From Caldithrix sp. (GTDB taxonomy: Bacteria; KSB1; UBA2214; DYKH01), in NCBI GenBank assembly GCA_020722685.1, contig DYKH01000035.1:1-43180 (forward strand): a DNA stretch of 43,180 bases, given 5' to 3'. A model generated the notes under the pieces. That model saw nothing but the letters and a program-made list of their open reading frames with translations. It did not search any database and was not told the origin of the DNA. How positions within the stretch are numbered: position 1 is the first letter of the stretch; every line of letters starts with the position of its first letter. Positions 25,130 to 34,084 of the stretch are shown one piece after another. The position numbers were made by a program, and so were the translations under genes.

Positions 25130-26083
25130 TTATAGAATCGGTCCCTTTTCCGGGAAAAGATCGGATATAGACCTCTCTTCATGAATTCGTCTTATGGCGT
25201 CGGCCAAAAGGCCGGAGACAGTGAGAATTTCCATCCTATCGGTCAGGCAATCGCCGGCAATCCGCAAAGAGTCGGAGAAAAATAGCTTGGTGATGGGTGC
25301 CGCTTGCAATGTTTGCTCAGCGCATCCCGACAACAGGGCGTGGGTGCAGGCGACAAAGACGTCTTTGGCGCCGTTTTCCTTCAACACTTGCGATCCTTTT
25401 GCCAGTGTGCCGGCCGTATCCACCAAATCGTCCACCAGAAGAATATTTTTGTTCTTGACGTCACCGATGAGACGAGTCACCAGGCTCACGTTGTGTTTTA
25501 GCCGCCGTTTGTCCAATATCACCAATTCCGTTCCCAGCCGTCTGGCATAAGATCGCGCCAAATGGACCCCACCGATATCCGGAGAGGCGACCACGAGATC
25601 GGGAATGTTTAGCTTTCTAACGTGCTCGATAAAAATGCTTGCTGCATACAGATGATCCAAAGGAATGTCAAAAAAGCCTTGAATCTGGGGAGTATGCAAA
25701 TCCATGGTTAAGACGCGATCGACGCCGCTGTGAGCAATCAAATTGGCCACCAGCTTGGCGGTTATCGAGACCCTTGGCTGATCTTTGCGATCTTGACGTG
25801 CATAGCCAAAATAGGGAATGACGGCCGTGATGCGGGAAGCTGAAGCTCGTTTTGCCGCATCGATCATGATCAAGAGCTCGAGCAGGTTATCTGCCGGGGC
25901 ATTGGTGGATTGGATGAGGAATACGTCTGTACCGCGGATATTTTCCTCGTATTTTACCCAGATTTCGCCATCGGAAAAGTTCTTGATCGTCAAGTTCCCC
26001 AATGGCTTGCCAAAATAGCCGGCAATTTTTTCCGCCAATTGAGGGTTGGATCGACCAGTAAAAAGCTTAGCTTCTCTTCTCAT
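25130..26083 (-). CDS. prs: Ribose-phosphate pyrophosphokinase
   Basis: This 317-residue enzyme makes PRPP from ribose 5-phosphate and ATP for nucleotide, histidine and tryptophan synthesis. It has the N-terminal SDGEIWVKYEENIRG, the flexible-loop YFGYARQDRK, the MDLHTPQIQGFFDIPLDHL signature and the PRPP-binding VDDLVDTAGTLA. Length and motifs are normal. The gene follows the tRNA-Gln gene and precedes rplY on the same strand. Confidence 0.98.
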   Translation of the reverse strand: MRREAKLFTGRSNPQLAEKIAGYFGKPLGNLTIKNFSDGEIWVKYEENIRGTDVFLIQSTNAPADNLLELLIMIDAAKRASASRITAVIPYFGYARQDRKDQPRVSITAKLVANLIAHSGVDRVLTMDLHTPQIQGFFDIPLDHLYAASIFIEHVRKLNIPDLVVASPDIGGVHLARSYARRLGTELVILDKRRLKHNVSLVTRLIGDVKNKNILLVDDLVDTAGTLAKGSQVLKENGAKDVFVACTHALLSGCAEQTLQAAPITKLFFSDSLRIAGDCLTDRMEILTVSGLLADAIRRIHEERSISDLFPEKGPIL

Positions 26084-26335
26084 TTCGCCTGTTCGCAGAA
26101 AGATGAGCGCTCAGATGACTTGCACCCATGCAAAACTTTGTTCACGTCCGACCGCTGTTCTCGACCAAGGTGAATTCCGCTATCCGGTTCTTAGCGTTGG
26201 CGAGCCTCGGGAAACCCTTTCAAGGTTCGGTCGCGTTGGTTCCATTGTGAAGCGTTTTCAAACACAAAAAATGACGAAAATCAAGACAGATCTTCGCCAT
26301 TTTGCAGGTCATGGCAGCACCGGACCGGGTGATTG

Positions 26336-26407
26336 CTGGGGCGGGAGGATTCGAACCTCCGAATGCGGGAACCAAAATCCCGTGTCTTACCACTTGACGA
26401 CGCCCCA
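26336..26407 (-). tRNA. tRNA-Gln (anticodon UUG)
   Basis: The minus strand folds into a full cloverleaf. The acceptor arms are TGGGGCG (26407-26401) and CGCCCCA, with discriminator G at 26336. The anticodon stem CGGGA/TCCCG encloses loop TTTTGGT with anticodon TTG. The T arm is GGAGG-TTCGAAT-CCTCC. The CCA end is not encoded. It lies between spoVG and prs. Confidence 0.97.
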
Positions 26408-26485
26408 ATTTATGAAATAGCTACCCAAGGTGGCTCAATGCTTTCTCAGAGAACAAGACGATTGGTATCATCCACGGTGATTTCT

Positions 26486-26758
26486 TTAGGGCTTCAGGGG
26501 AGATGCCGCGAGGACCTCCTCATATTTGGCCAAAATCGCCTTCTCAATTTTTTGGCGAAACTCATTATTGATAGGGTGAGCAACATCCCGATAGGTGCCG
26601 TCCTCTGCTTTGCGACTTGGCATGCTTATGAACAAGCCCTCACTGCCTTCGATTATTTTCATTCCGCGAACGACGAAACAGTTATCGAAGGTGACATTGA
26701 CGAAGGCTTTTAATCTGTCCTCATCTCTCAGGCTAATAACAATTTCTGTTATTTGCAT
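26486..26758 (-). CDS. spoVG: SpoVG family RNA/DNA-binding regulator
   Basis: This 90-residue protein begins MQITEIVISLRDEDRLKAFV and has the family core DNCFVVRGMKIIEG, GLFISMPSRK and YRDVAHPINNEFRQKIE. SpoVG proteins bind nucleic acid and tune gene expression; the target here is unknown. ATG 26758 has AGGGAG seven bases upstream, so the longer frame to 26785 is not used. Its place between ispE and the tRNA/prs genes is common in diverse bacteria. Confidence 0.95.
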   Translation of the reverse strand: MQITEIVISLRDEDRLKAFVNVTFDNCFVVRGMKIIEGSEGLFISMPSRKAEDGTYRDVAHPINNEFRQKIEKAILAKYEEVLAASPLKP

Positions 26759-26884
26759 GTGGCTCCCTATTGAATTTGTTGCCAATCATTTGCGGGACCG
26801 TGTCCTTAACACAACTCGATGCTTTCATCCACCAGGTCGAGAGCGCACCAAATCAATGAACGAGCTCCGAACGCTTCGTCGGTT

Positions 26885-27733
26885 CTACTTTGTCACCACC
26901 GGCTCAAAAATGAATACTTTGGCTGAGTCTTTAAATGCCGAAACTGCCTTTCGGGCCGCTTCCAAAGACAAAAAAAGCCCCAAAAGAGATGACCCACTTC
27001 CCGACATGCGCGCGTAAAATGCGCCCACTTCATACAACTTGTCAACGATTGTTCGCAGCGTAGGATAACGGGAGAATACAACCGTTTCTAAATCGTTAGG
27101 AAGGAATTCTTTCCAATTCCCTACATCATCCAATTTCTCTAAAAACCGAAAAAATTTACTACTTTTAGCGGTCTTTGTCAAGCTAAAATTGGCCGATTGA
27201 TAGGCCCACCGGGTGGACACGCTGAAACCCGGGCATACCAACAGCCCCCAATATTGGATGGGGAGGCGGACCGGAAGTAGTTTTTCTCCCCGACCCGACC
27301 CCAAGGCGGTGCCCCCTTTGATAAAAAAGGGAACATCCGAGCCTAAGCTTGCTCCCAATTCCTCCAAAACGTGCTCGGTCAATCCGAGATTCCACATCCG
27401 GTTCAGGGCTTTGAGGGTGGTGGCTGCGTTGCTGCTGCCGCCGCCCAGTCCGGCGCCAATCGGGATGTTCTTGTGAATGGTGATTCGACAGCCGCCGGTG
27501 CGATTCGACTTTTGCCGCAATAATAGGGCGGCTTGAACGGCGAGGTTGTCTCTGTTCTCAGGACAGATGGCGGGGTCACATTTGACGGAAATGCCGCCCT
27601 CTGTCAGGACGATGTCAATCTCGTCTTTCAACGAGATTTCCTGAAATAGGGTTTCTATCTCGTGATATCCATCAGGTCTTTTTCCAAGGACACGCAGTCC
27701 CAAGTTTATTTTGGCGTGAGAAGCAAAAGTCAA
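26885..27733 (-). CDS. ispE: 4-diphosphocytidyl-2-C-methyl-D-erythritol kinase
   Basis: This 282-residue GHMP-fold kinase phosphorylates CDP-methylerythritol in the MEP isoprenoid pathway. It begins with HAKINLGLRVLGKRPDGYHE, has the glycine-rich ATP loop PIGAGLGGGSSNAATTL and the C-terminal RMSGSGSSLLGLF. The start is TTG 27733, since an in-frame stop lies two codons upstream and AKINL must be near the N-terminus. Its presence implies the non-mevalonate route. Confidence 0.96.
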   Translation of the reverse strand: MTFASHAKINLGLRVLGKRPDGYHEIETLFQEISLKDEIDIVLTEGGISVKCDPAICPENRDNLAVQAALLLRQKSNRTGGCRITIHKNIPIGAGLGGGSSNAATTLKALNRMWNLGLTEHVLEELGASLGSDVPFFIKGGTALGSGRGEKLLPVRLPIQYWGLLVCPGFSVSTRWAYQSANFSLTKTAKSSKFFRFLEKLDDVGNWKEFLPNDLETVVFSRYPTLRTIVDKLYEVGAFYARMSGSGSSLLGLFLSLEAARKAVSAFKDSAKVFIFEPVVTK

Positions 27734-27835
27734 TTTTTATGCCTGATGACGGACCTTGATTTCTGCATGCCGGAGGATCGGATTTGCACCAAGACCGGCG
27801 TGATGATGGCGGAGGGACGCAACCTCTAAATGGTG

Positions 27836-27863
27836 CAGCCGATGTTTATAGCACCATCGGCTG
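27836..27863. repeat. Hairpin in spacer between BMC gene and ispE
   Basis: CAGCCGATG (27836-27844) and CATCGGCTG (27855-27863) form a perfect 9-bp stem with a 10-base loop. There is no T-run. It lies about 100 bases upstream of ispE on the minus strand, so it could be a transcript leader hairpin or a dispersed palindrome. The spacer 27734-28067 holds no gene. Confidence 0.5.
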
Positions 27864-27956
27864 TGGTCAAGCACCCAATCCTTCCAATTCTTGCCTTGGT
27901 CTGGTAGGTTAGCCCCAAAGAGAAATGGCTTGCTACTTTTTGTCTTCGCCGAAAAC

Positions 27957-27981
27957 GCTCACTTTCATATCGAAAGTGAGC
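27957..27981 (-). terminator. Candidate terminator of BMC shell gene
   Basis: GCTCACTTTC and GAAAGTGAGC form a perfect 10-bp stem with a 5-base loop, 87 bases after the BMC stop. On the minus strand it is followed by GTTTTCGGC, a short T-run only, so termination is likely but not certain. Confidence 0.5.
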
Positions 27982-28067
27982 TTACCTTTGCAGACACCGC
28001 AGAAGACATCGCCGAATTTTTCTATAAAGAAAGAAGTATCTGCTTGGTGCCAAAGGTTCCGAATGCC

Positions 28068-28358
28068 TCACTTGGGAGCGACGGAAGCAGCACCCTTTGG
28101 CAACAATGTTTCCACCTCATTATGAGGACGCGGAATAACATGCACAGAAAGCAATTCGCCTACTTTTTCTGCAGCCGCTGCGCCAGCATCGGTAGCGGCT
28201 TTGACGGCGCCTACGTCACCCCGTACCATCACGGCTACCAAACCACCGCCGACCTTTTCGCTGCCAAGAAGAGTCACTTTAGCTGCCTTGACCATAGCAT
28301 CCGCAGCTTCGATTGCAGCAACCAATCCACGTGTTTCAATAAGTCCCAGCGCTTCCAT
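28068..28358 (-). CDS. BMC-H bacterial microcompartment shell protein
   Basis: This 96-residue protein has one BMC domain of the PduA/EutM/CcmK hexamer type: [22 protein letters not shown], the [20 protein letters not shown] pore-side stretch and [16 protein letters not shown]. About 10 residues of linker follow it. Such hexamers tile the facets of protein shells that enclose an enzyme pathway. AGGAG lies upstream of ATG 28358. It stands alone: no BMC-P (EutN/CcmL), BMC-T or signature enzyme is nearby. It follows the class V aminotransferase by 109 bases on the same strand, so it may belong to a satellite locus. Confidence 0.95.
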   Translation of the reverse strand: MEALGLIETRGLVAAIEAADAMVKAAKVTLLGSEKVGGGLVAVMVRGDVGAVKAATDAGAAAAEKVGELLSVHVIPRPHNEVETLLPKGAASVAPK

Positions 28359-28467
28359 CGCTTTTTAAGGTCTCCTGTTAACGTAAAGGGTTTTTTCTGA
28401 TTTCTGCGGCCAAAGTAATAAAGTTTTGACTGATTGTCAACTTCTTTTTGGCCGCGGAAGCTATCGC

Positions 28468-29943
28468 TCACTGCTCGAAGCGAAACCATTCCCGTAAGCT
28501 TTCATCGTCCTTTGCTGACTCGCGAATGTTTTTGAATTCGTTCAGCGAAGCTGAATAGGCATAATCCCTCCCCCAATCTTTACCATGATTGATCGTCTCC
28601 CGGAGCGCCTGCATAATAAAGTGCACCTCGTCATCCGTCATGGTGGGATGCACGGAGAGTCTCACCCACCCCGGCTTCTCTGAGAAATCGCCGCGATTGA
28701 TTTTCTCGGTTATGCGGCGCGAGCGGTTTGGATCAACGTGCAACAGATAATGTCCGTAAGTGCCGGCGCAGGAACAGCCGCCGCGCACCTGGACGCCGAA
28801 CCGGTCATTCAGCAGTTTTGTTAGTAAATTGTAATGAATATCTTCGGTGTAGAAGGAAATGATGCCGAGTCGCTGTCGAACGTTGTCGGCGAGAACGTGC
28901 ACTTGCGGTATTTGCTGTAGCTCATGGAAAAGAATTGCCAGCAGCTCTTTCTCCCGCGCAAGCATCTTTTCAACCGTCATCTCTTCTTTGAGCTGAATGG
29001 CCAAGGCGCTTTTGATGGCCTGTAGGAAGCCAGGTGTGCCGCCATCCTCGCGGGCTTCGATATTATTGACAAACTTGTGCTGTCCCCAGGGATTGGTCCA
29101 GTCCACGGTGCCGCCGCCGGGGTGATCCGGCACTCGGTTGTGGTACAGCTTGGCATCGAAGATCAAGACGCCGGAGCTGCCAGGCCCGCCGAGAAATTTG
29201 TGCGGCGAGAAAAAGATCGCGTCCAGTTTCTCTAACGGATCCGCCGGGTGCATATCGATGTTCGTGTATGGGGCGCAGGCGGCAAAATCCACAAAACAGA
29301 AGCCCCCATTTTCATGCATCATTCTCGCCATTTGATGGTACGGCGGCTGAATACCTGTTACGTTGGAGCATGCCGTGAAGGAACCGATTTTGAGCTTGCG
29401 ATCCTTGTACCGGCGCAGCAATTCCTGTAGGCTGTTCAGATCGACCAATCCCTCAGAGTCAGGCTCGATGCATACCACCTCGGCAATAGATTCCAGCCAG
29501 GAGGTCTGGTTGGAATGATGTTCCATGTGGGTGAGAAAGACCACCGGTCTCAACTCATTGGGCAGCTTGATAAAGTCTTTGAGCTGTTCCGGCACCCGGA
29601 GGCCGAGGATGCGTTGGAATTTGCACACTGCCGCCGTCATCCCGAATCCCGGCGTGATGATCACATCGTCCTTGCCAGCGTTGACATGCTTCTTGATCAT
29701 CTCGTGGGCCAAGTGATAGGCCTTGGTCATGGTGGTACCCGTAATGCTGGATTCGGAATGGGTGTTGCCGACAAAGGGGCCGAAATTCTCGCTGAGCCTT
29801 TTTTCGATCGGCGCATACAAGCGCCCGCTGGCCGTCCAATCGGCGTAGACAATGCGCTTTTCTCCATAGGGGGAGGCGAAAGACTGATTGTAGCCGATAA
29901 TGTTTCTTCTGAACGGCTCAAAGTATTTTTCAAGCTGCTGCAT
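28468..29943 (-). CDS. Class V aminotransferase (NifS/SufS-like PLP enzyme)
   Basis: This 491-residue PLP enzyme is of the cysteine desulfurase-like fold. It has VYADWTASGRLY near the N-terminus, HMEHHSNQTSW (ring-stacking His, 139-149), VDFAACAPY, the Schiff-base lysine K249 in FFSPHKFLGGPGSSG, and RGGCSCAGTYGHYL with C390/C392 where NifS/SufS place the catalytic cysteine. It is longer than SufS (about 400) because of a C-terminal tail of about 60 residues. Desulfurase, lyase or aminotransferase activity cannot be told apart. GAGGT precedes ATG 29943. The BMC shell gene follows. Confidence 0.88.
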   Translation of the reverse strand: MQQLEKYFEPFRRNIIGYNQSFASPYGEKRIVYADWTASGRLYAPIEKRLSENFGPFVGNTHSESSITGTTMTKAYHLAHEMIKKHVNAGKDDVIITPGFGMTAAVCKFQRILGLRVPEQLKDFIKLPNELRPVVFLTHMEHHSNQTSWLESIAEVVCIEPDSEGLVDLNSLQELLRRYKDRKLKIGSFTACSNVTGIQPPYHQMARMMHENGGFCFVDFAACAPYTNIDMHPADPLEKLDAIFFSPHKFLGGPGSSGVLIFDAKLYHNRVPDHPGGGTVDWTNPWGQHKFVNNIEAREDGGTPGFLQAIKSALAIQLKEEMTVEKMLAREKELLAILFHELQQIPQVHVLADNVRQRLGIISFYTEDIHYNLLTKLLNDRFGVQVRGGCSCAGTYGHYLLHVDPNRSRRITEKINRGDFSEKPGWVRLSVHPTMTDDEVHFIMQALRETINHGKDWGRDYAYSASLNEFKNIRESAKDDESLREWFRFEQ

Positions 29944-30537
29944 CAGTGTACCTCGACGAAAAATAGGTATCGACAGTGTCTTGACGCATAGAAAAGCAGC
30001 GGGCTTTGCCCGCCTGAAGATTCTTCACCGAAAGCCTCCTACTCCTGCTCGTACTCGTCTTCCCCGACCGTTGTGTAAACGCAACAGGTCCTTCAGCAGG
30101 AAGGTCCATGGCTGCACGATCACTCGATAATGACGGAAACAAGGACCTTTTTGGTCATCGCAAAAATGCCCAAAGGAGGCTCGCTGAGGATGTACATTCT
30201 CTACCTTCTGAGCAAGTCGACATAGCGCTGCGATCGAATGATCTTGGCTTTTTTCGCGGTTAAGGAGAATCATCCTGAGCAATGCAAATAAGCTCTATTC
30301 CCGCGGCAATCCTTGCAAGACCAAGAACAGGCCGTAATTGCATCGCTGCCGTATCTGCTGATCGTCGGCAGATGACCATTGAACGTTGGACATCGATCGT
30401 TTTTGTTGTCGCTGCCCAACGTTCACTGATCTGCATTCAATGAGAAATTGCAAGGCGGGGAGGCACCCCCGCAACAGGCTGCTGGCTGCCCGCAACCCGC
30501 AGCCTGCACCCTGAGACTTGCGACCGGCAACTTGCTC
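29944..30537. other. Gene-free spacer with GC-rich degenerate repeat tract
   Basis: The 594 bases between the ferritin stop and the class V aminotransferase start hold no supported gene. An 85-codon minus frame at 30025-30282 shows no family features. Bases 30470-30535 are a degenerate tract which on the minus strand reads as repeated GCAAGT/GCAGGCTGC-like words. A similar tract lies at 43067-43112. Confidence 0.45.
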
Positions 30538-31030
30538 CTACTCTACCCGCGAGGCTGCATGGGCGTCGAGCATGAACAATGAAGCGCCCTGCTTGCCGGC
30601 CAGACGAATCTTGTTGAGAAATTTGTCCATTGTCGCCTCTTCTTCTACCTGCTCGGTCACAAACCAAGCCAAGAAGGCGCTGGTGGCATAATCATTTTCT
30701 TTTTCCGCCAAAGCGACGATGTTGTGGATGCTTTTGGTGACCAGTTTCTCGTGCTCCAACGACAGCCGATAGATCTCTTCCACGTCCTTATAGCCGCGTG
30801 GGCGGCTTGGAAATCGCATCCAAGACCACCCGGCCGCCTTGCTCATGGACGTATTCATAGATTCGGTCGGCATGCCCGATCTCTTCTTTTGCCTGGGTTT
30901 TGAAAAACTTGGCAAATCCGTCCAGGTACTGGCTTTCGCAATAGGCCGCCATGGCCAGGTAATAGTAGGCGGAATACAGCTCTCTGTTGATCTGCGAATT
31001 CAATTCCTTTTCCACTGTTTTCGATAACAT
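30538..31030 (-). pseudogene. Ferritin with one frameshift
   Basis: Two overlapping minus-strand frames together make one bacterial ferritin. The first gives [20 protein letters not shown] to GGRVVLDAI and stops at 30788. The second resumes [17 protein letters not shown] and ends RVE at 30538. The ferroxidase residues are all there: E in [10 protein letters not shown] and H in KEEIGHADR, and E/Q in TEQVEEEA. The break is near 30791-30803 (CCCACGCGGC), equivalent to one extra base or two missing. It stores iron as a 24-mer if intact. The start is ATG 31030, seven bases after AGGAGG; ATG 31036 is too close. A sequence error is as likely as a real mutation. Confidence 0.88.
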
Positions 31031-31273
31031 ATCCATTCCTCCTTTTAGGTTCGGTTTTTTGGGGTGACTCGAATTCGCCCAGTTGGCAAATTCGAGACTA
31101 CTTCAACAATCTGTTGCAAAAATTATTTCACCCGAAACTCTGATAATTCCGTCCACTGAATTGCCCAAAGCATGCAAGGATCAAGTCCGGAGGGCTTTCG
31201 TGCATTTGGGTGTATTTCGCGGGCGACTGTGCCGATCGGTTGCAGCGGCATCAAACTCACTTACAAGAACAAT

Positions 31274-32371
31274 TCATTCCTGCCAGATATTTGCCGTCCT
31301 CGCATCGATTCCAACGGCTTCCGGCAGCGGCGCGCTGGGAACCGGCTCATACCAAAATGTCGCGCAGGACCAATCGTCCTGGCGTTCATACAATCCATCC
31401 TTCCAACCAATTTGCTGAATGGTGATGCGGCAATCCTGCCGCCAATAGATGGGATCGGGCAAATGCCAGCGATACATGGAGACAAAGCCGTTCTGATCCA
31501 AGCTACAGCCGTTGTAGAAGAACGGCGTCTGCTGCGTGCCCCAGGAAAGGCCGATATAATCTTCGCTGCCGGTGCCGCAGATGGTGGGGAATTCGGTATC
31601 GCCGTCCAGATACACCTTGATCTCGCCTTCGCCCCACCAATGTTCCTTGTCCAGCGAGCGGATGCCCATGACCGAGCCGATGAAGCGGCCCTTGCCGGAG
31701 CGTTTGGGCAGGAGAGTAAAGTCTTGTTTCAAAGTGGTGGGATTCTCCCGGCGGAACAACACGTGCAGCCGGCCCACATCGGCAGGATGCCGAGCGCCGA
31801 GCGTGTAGTCGATTTGGTAAAAAAGCGGTATCTCCTTCGCTCCTTCATTGGTGAAGGTGAATTTGGCTCTTTGGGTGAACGGCATGGGTAGCCAGATATT
31901 CATCCCAGCGCTGGCGCCGACCGAATGCACGGCGGACATGTACGGCATGACCTTGCCGTGCGCGAAGCCCATGAAATCGCCCACCGGACACTCGATGCTC
32001 GGATACGTCTGACCTTCCCAATAGCCGGCCAGGACGATGCTGCGCAGATTGAGCGGGTCTCGGCTGGTGGTCATCCAAATGTGGTTGATGGTGCCGTTGC
32101 CTTCGATGTCGCACAACTGCACCGTTTCGCCCGGCTTGATGGTCTTGGCCGGGGCGCCCTTTCTGCCGACACCAATGTTGCTGGCTGCCTTACCGCCTTC
32201 GCCTTTGGCGCCGGCGGGATTCTCGAAAGAGATGGATCGGGACGCTACGCCGGCATCCAGTAGATAGGGCTTGTGAATGGGATCGAATTCGGCTTGTTTG
32301 GTAGTACAGGACAGAAAAACAAAGACCATTAGCGCGAACATGATAGCGAGATCGACGATTCTTGCTTTCAT
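31274..32371 (-). CDS. DUF2961/GH172 family lipoprotein
   Basis: With ATG 32371, after AGGAGG, the protein has 365 residues. It begins with a lipoprotein signal (MFALMVFVFLSC, lipobox LSC), so it is probably anchored to a membrane facing the periplasm or outside. The rest is DUF2961, the family now grouped as GH172 with difructose-anhydride and arabinofuranoside-acting enzymes. The conserved EGEIKVYLDGD and ICGTGSEDYIGLSWG carry the glutamates used by the family. VQLCDIEGNGTINHIW and the SVGASAGMNIWLPMPF block are also typical. A furanosidase role is inferred from family. It may serve the same sugar use as the heparinase-like protein further on. Confidence 0.88.
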   Translation of the reverse strand: MKARIVDLAIMFALMVFVFLSCTTKQAEFDPIHKPYLLDAGVASRSISFENPAGAKGEGGKAASNIGVGRKGAPAKTIKPGETVQLCDIEGNGTINHIWMTTSRDPLNLRSIVLAGYWEGQTYPSIECPVGDFMGFAHGKVMPYMSAVHSVGASAGMNIWLPMPFTQRAKFTFTNEGAKEIPLFYQIDYTLGARHPADVGRLHVLFRRENPTTLKQDFTLLPKRSGKGRFIGSVMGIRSLDKEHWWGEGEIKVYLDGDTEFPTICGTGSEDYIGLSWGTQQTPFFYNGCSLDQNGFVSMYRWHLPDPIYWRQDCRITIQQIGWKDGLYERQDDWSCATFWYEPVPSAPLPEAVGIDARTANIWQE

Positions 32372-32587
32372 GGGTGTTTCCTCCTGTCTGTGATGACCAC
32401 TGACTCTTGCTACCCGGAGTTGATGGGGCAAATATAGTAAAGATGTTATCAGGTTGCAAGGGTTAAGTCGGTTGCAACTTGATGATTTGTTTATGGCTTG
32501 TTGTTTGGAGAACAATTTGACGCAGAGACGCAGAGGGCGCCGGTACGCAGAGGGGAAAAATAACCGATTTTCAAAGCTAATGCGAAC

Positions 32588-32620
32588 AACTCTGACAGGG
32601 TTTGGAACCCTGTCAGAGTT
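32588..32620. repeat. Perfect 33-bp palindromic element, copy 1
   Basis: AACTCTGACAGGGTT and AACCCTGTCAGAGTT form a perfect 15-bp stem around TGG. A near-identical copy with one mismatch lies at 34566-34598. A microrepeat of the ACGCAGAGACGCAGAGG type lies at about 32519-32556. The whole spacer 32372-32871 holds no gene. Confidence 0.85.
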
Positions 32621-32871
32621 TGCTAAGCCACCAGCGAGGCAAAGCGATCGTAGAGGTCAGCCGAAGCGGTCATTTACGAGATATGATGATTTCCCAATTG
32701 TTGACCTACCGGGAGGACGTCCCGTGAATCCTAGCTGCGAGAAATTTGGGGAACAAGGACAACGTGAGCGGTGGGGGTTGGCAGCACTCAACTTGCTGTC
32801 AAGACTAAATCCCTGAAAAGGCAGAAAACTCGCTTAGAAGCGGACAACCCTCTCGTCCGTTCAATGCCAAG

Positions 32872-33066
32872 TTAGCTGCCGATTGCGCGCCGCGCTGCAC
32901 CGCCCTTAACTTCTTGCCTCAACTTGATGCCGTATTTCTTCCGAATCTGAGCCAAATCCTTTTCTTCCTTATCTGGGTTCTCCAAGTATTCTTGGGACAA
33001 TTTGTCCCTGATTTCTCTCATCATGGCGACGGCATCGAAGGTTTTGTTCTTCGTTTCATTTTTCAT
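32872..33066 (-). CDS. Small antitoxin-like partner of PIN protein
   Basis: This 64-residue, highly charged protein has MREIRDKLSQEYLENPDKEEKD in its middle and a basic end (RRAIGS). Its ATG at 33066 overlaps the PIN gene stop by 11 bases, showing coupling. Small proteins of this type beginning with a helix of Lys/Glu and a REIRDKLSQE-like stretch often accompany PIN-domain toxins. An antitoxin role is inferred from position and size. Confidence 0.72.
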   Translation of the reverse strand: MKNETKNKTFDAVAMMREIRDKLSQEYLENPDKEEKDLAQIRKKYGIKLRQEVKGGAARRAIGS

Positions 33067-33514
33067 TGATGACTTCCCTTGGTGATCTTATTTCAATCAA
33101 TGGATAACCGTATTTTAGATTTGTGGCGTTATAAAGTTGTATTCGTCTGAGATTGACAATGTGTCTGAAATTCCAGCTTACCAGAACATCCACTCGACTG
33201 ATAGAAGCGATAGCTATATGCTGAGCGTCGACCAAAAACTTCTCAGTTACGGCTTCCTCATCAATATATTTCTTGGCTAGAAATTTCGCCTCATCGTCGA
33301 GTACTGCGACCTCATTGAATCGCGCTGGTATTGAATCATACAGTTCAAGGACTTGCTTCGGCGCGTTCTGCAACTCTTGAATTGTGAGGTCAGAGACAAC
33401 CAGTATCTTCTCGCCCTTTCGGAATTGTTCAATGAGCACTGTTGAGCACTTGCTGAATTCACTATCAAAACATCCGCCGAGTACTGAAGTATCTGTGTAA
33501 ACTCGAAGCTTCAT
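33056..33514 (-). CDS. PIN-domain ribonuclease (VapC-like toxin)
   Basis: This 152-residue protein begins MKLRVYTDTSVLGGCFD, with the first PIN aspartates. It continues with VVSDLTIQELQNAP (conserved Glu) and FLVDAQHIAIASISRVDVLVSWNFRHI, the DxxH/W-N-F-R-H pattern of PIN-type toxins of this subgroup. It would cleave RNA when free. The start is ATG 33514 because the YTDTS motif must be at the N-terminus; the frame extends to 33550 without conservation. The small partner follows and overlaps it. Confidence 0.85.
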   Translation of the reverse strand: MKLRVYTDTSVLGGCFDSEFSKCSTVLIEQFRKGEKILVVSDLTIQELQNAPKQVLELYDSIPARFNEVAVLDDEAKFLAKKYIDEEAVTEKFLVDAQHIAIASISRVDVLVSWNFRHIVNLRRIQLYNATNLKYGYPLIEIRSPREVINEK

Positions 33515-34039
33515 AGAATTGAATGGAGATAGTTTCTTAGTAATTGCCAAATCGTCATTTGCTTTAGCTTTGGTTTTGAATCAATCCCCCTGGTACAAAA
33601 TTGTCGCAGGTTCGCGCCGGCTCATCCTTACGACCAATTCGGTTCGTTCAGTAGCAAGCTCACTGACGGCATGTTTTGCTGATTTGGAGATAGTTCACTA
33701 TTCAGGAAATTCATTTCGTTTTTTCTGTTAATCGGAAAAGCAATTTCCTATTACCGGATGTTTTCTCCCACTTTTGTTCTCTTACAGCCTCCGTTGTTTC
33801 TTCCATCCCTAAAACAGGAAGGCATTGTAGGAATAGTTGTTCGATTCTTCCCGTGCTTTGCTTATACCAGTGCTAAAATTTACGCTCCCTCCTACCTCGT
33901 TCAATCTGGCAAATTATAAGAAAATATAAACCGATTAACAAGTAGAAATTTTGTTTTCATTGGAGATGATTATTGGCGAGGACATTTCCTCTTTGGATAA
34001 CTCGCTGCACGACCGCAGACTCCTGCCGTGACCTTGTGA
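33515..34039. other. Gene-free AT-rich spacer
   Basis: The roughly 525 bases between the PIN gene and the next plus-strand frame hold no supported gene. An AT-rich stretch at 33900-33960 precedes a short plus-strand frame (ATG 33966, 22 codons, ending at a TGA near 34029-34031), which may be the N-terminal remnant of the gene that follows. Confidence 0.45.
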
Positions 34040-34084
34040 GGGTCTGTCTACTTTCTCACCATCGATCATTCCCGCACTGATCCC

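Noticed and set aside
27891..28400. 169-codon plus-strand frame
   Set aside because: It runs antisense over the BMC shell gene, which is certain.
28068..29943. Complete microcompartment operon
   Set aside because: Only one BMC-H gene is present; no vertex protein, trimer or signature enzyme lies within the window.
30025..30282. 85-codon minus-strand frame in the ferritin-aminotransferase spacer
   Set aside because: Odd composition, no motif, no good start; likely spacer sequence.
32588..32620. Intrinsic terminator
   Set aside because: Strong stem but no T-run on either side, and a second copy elsewhere fits a dispersed palindrome better.
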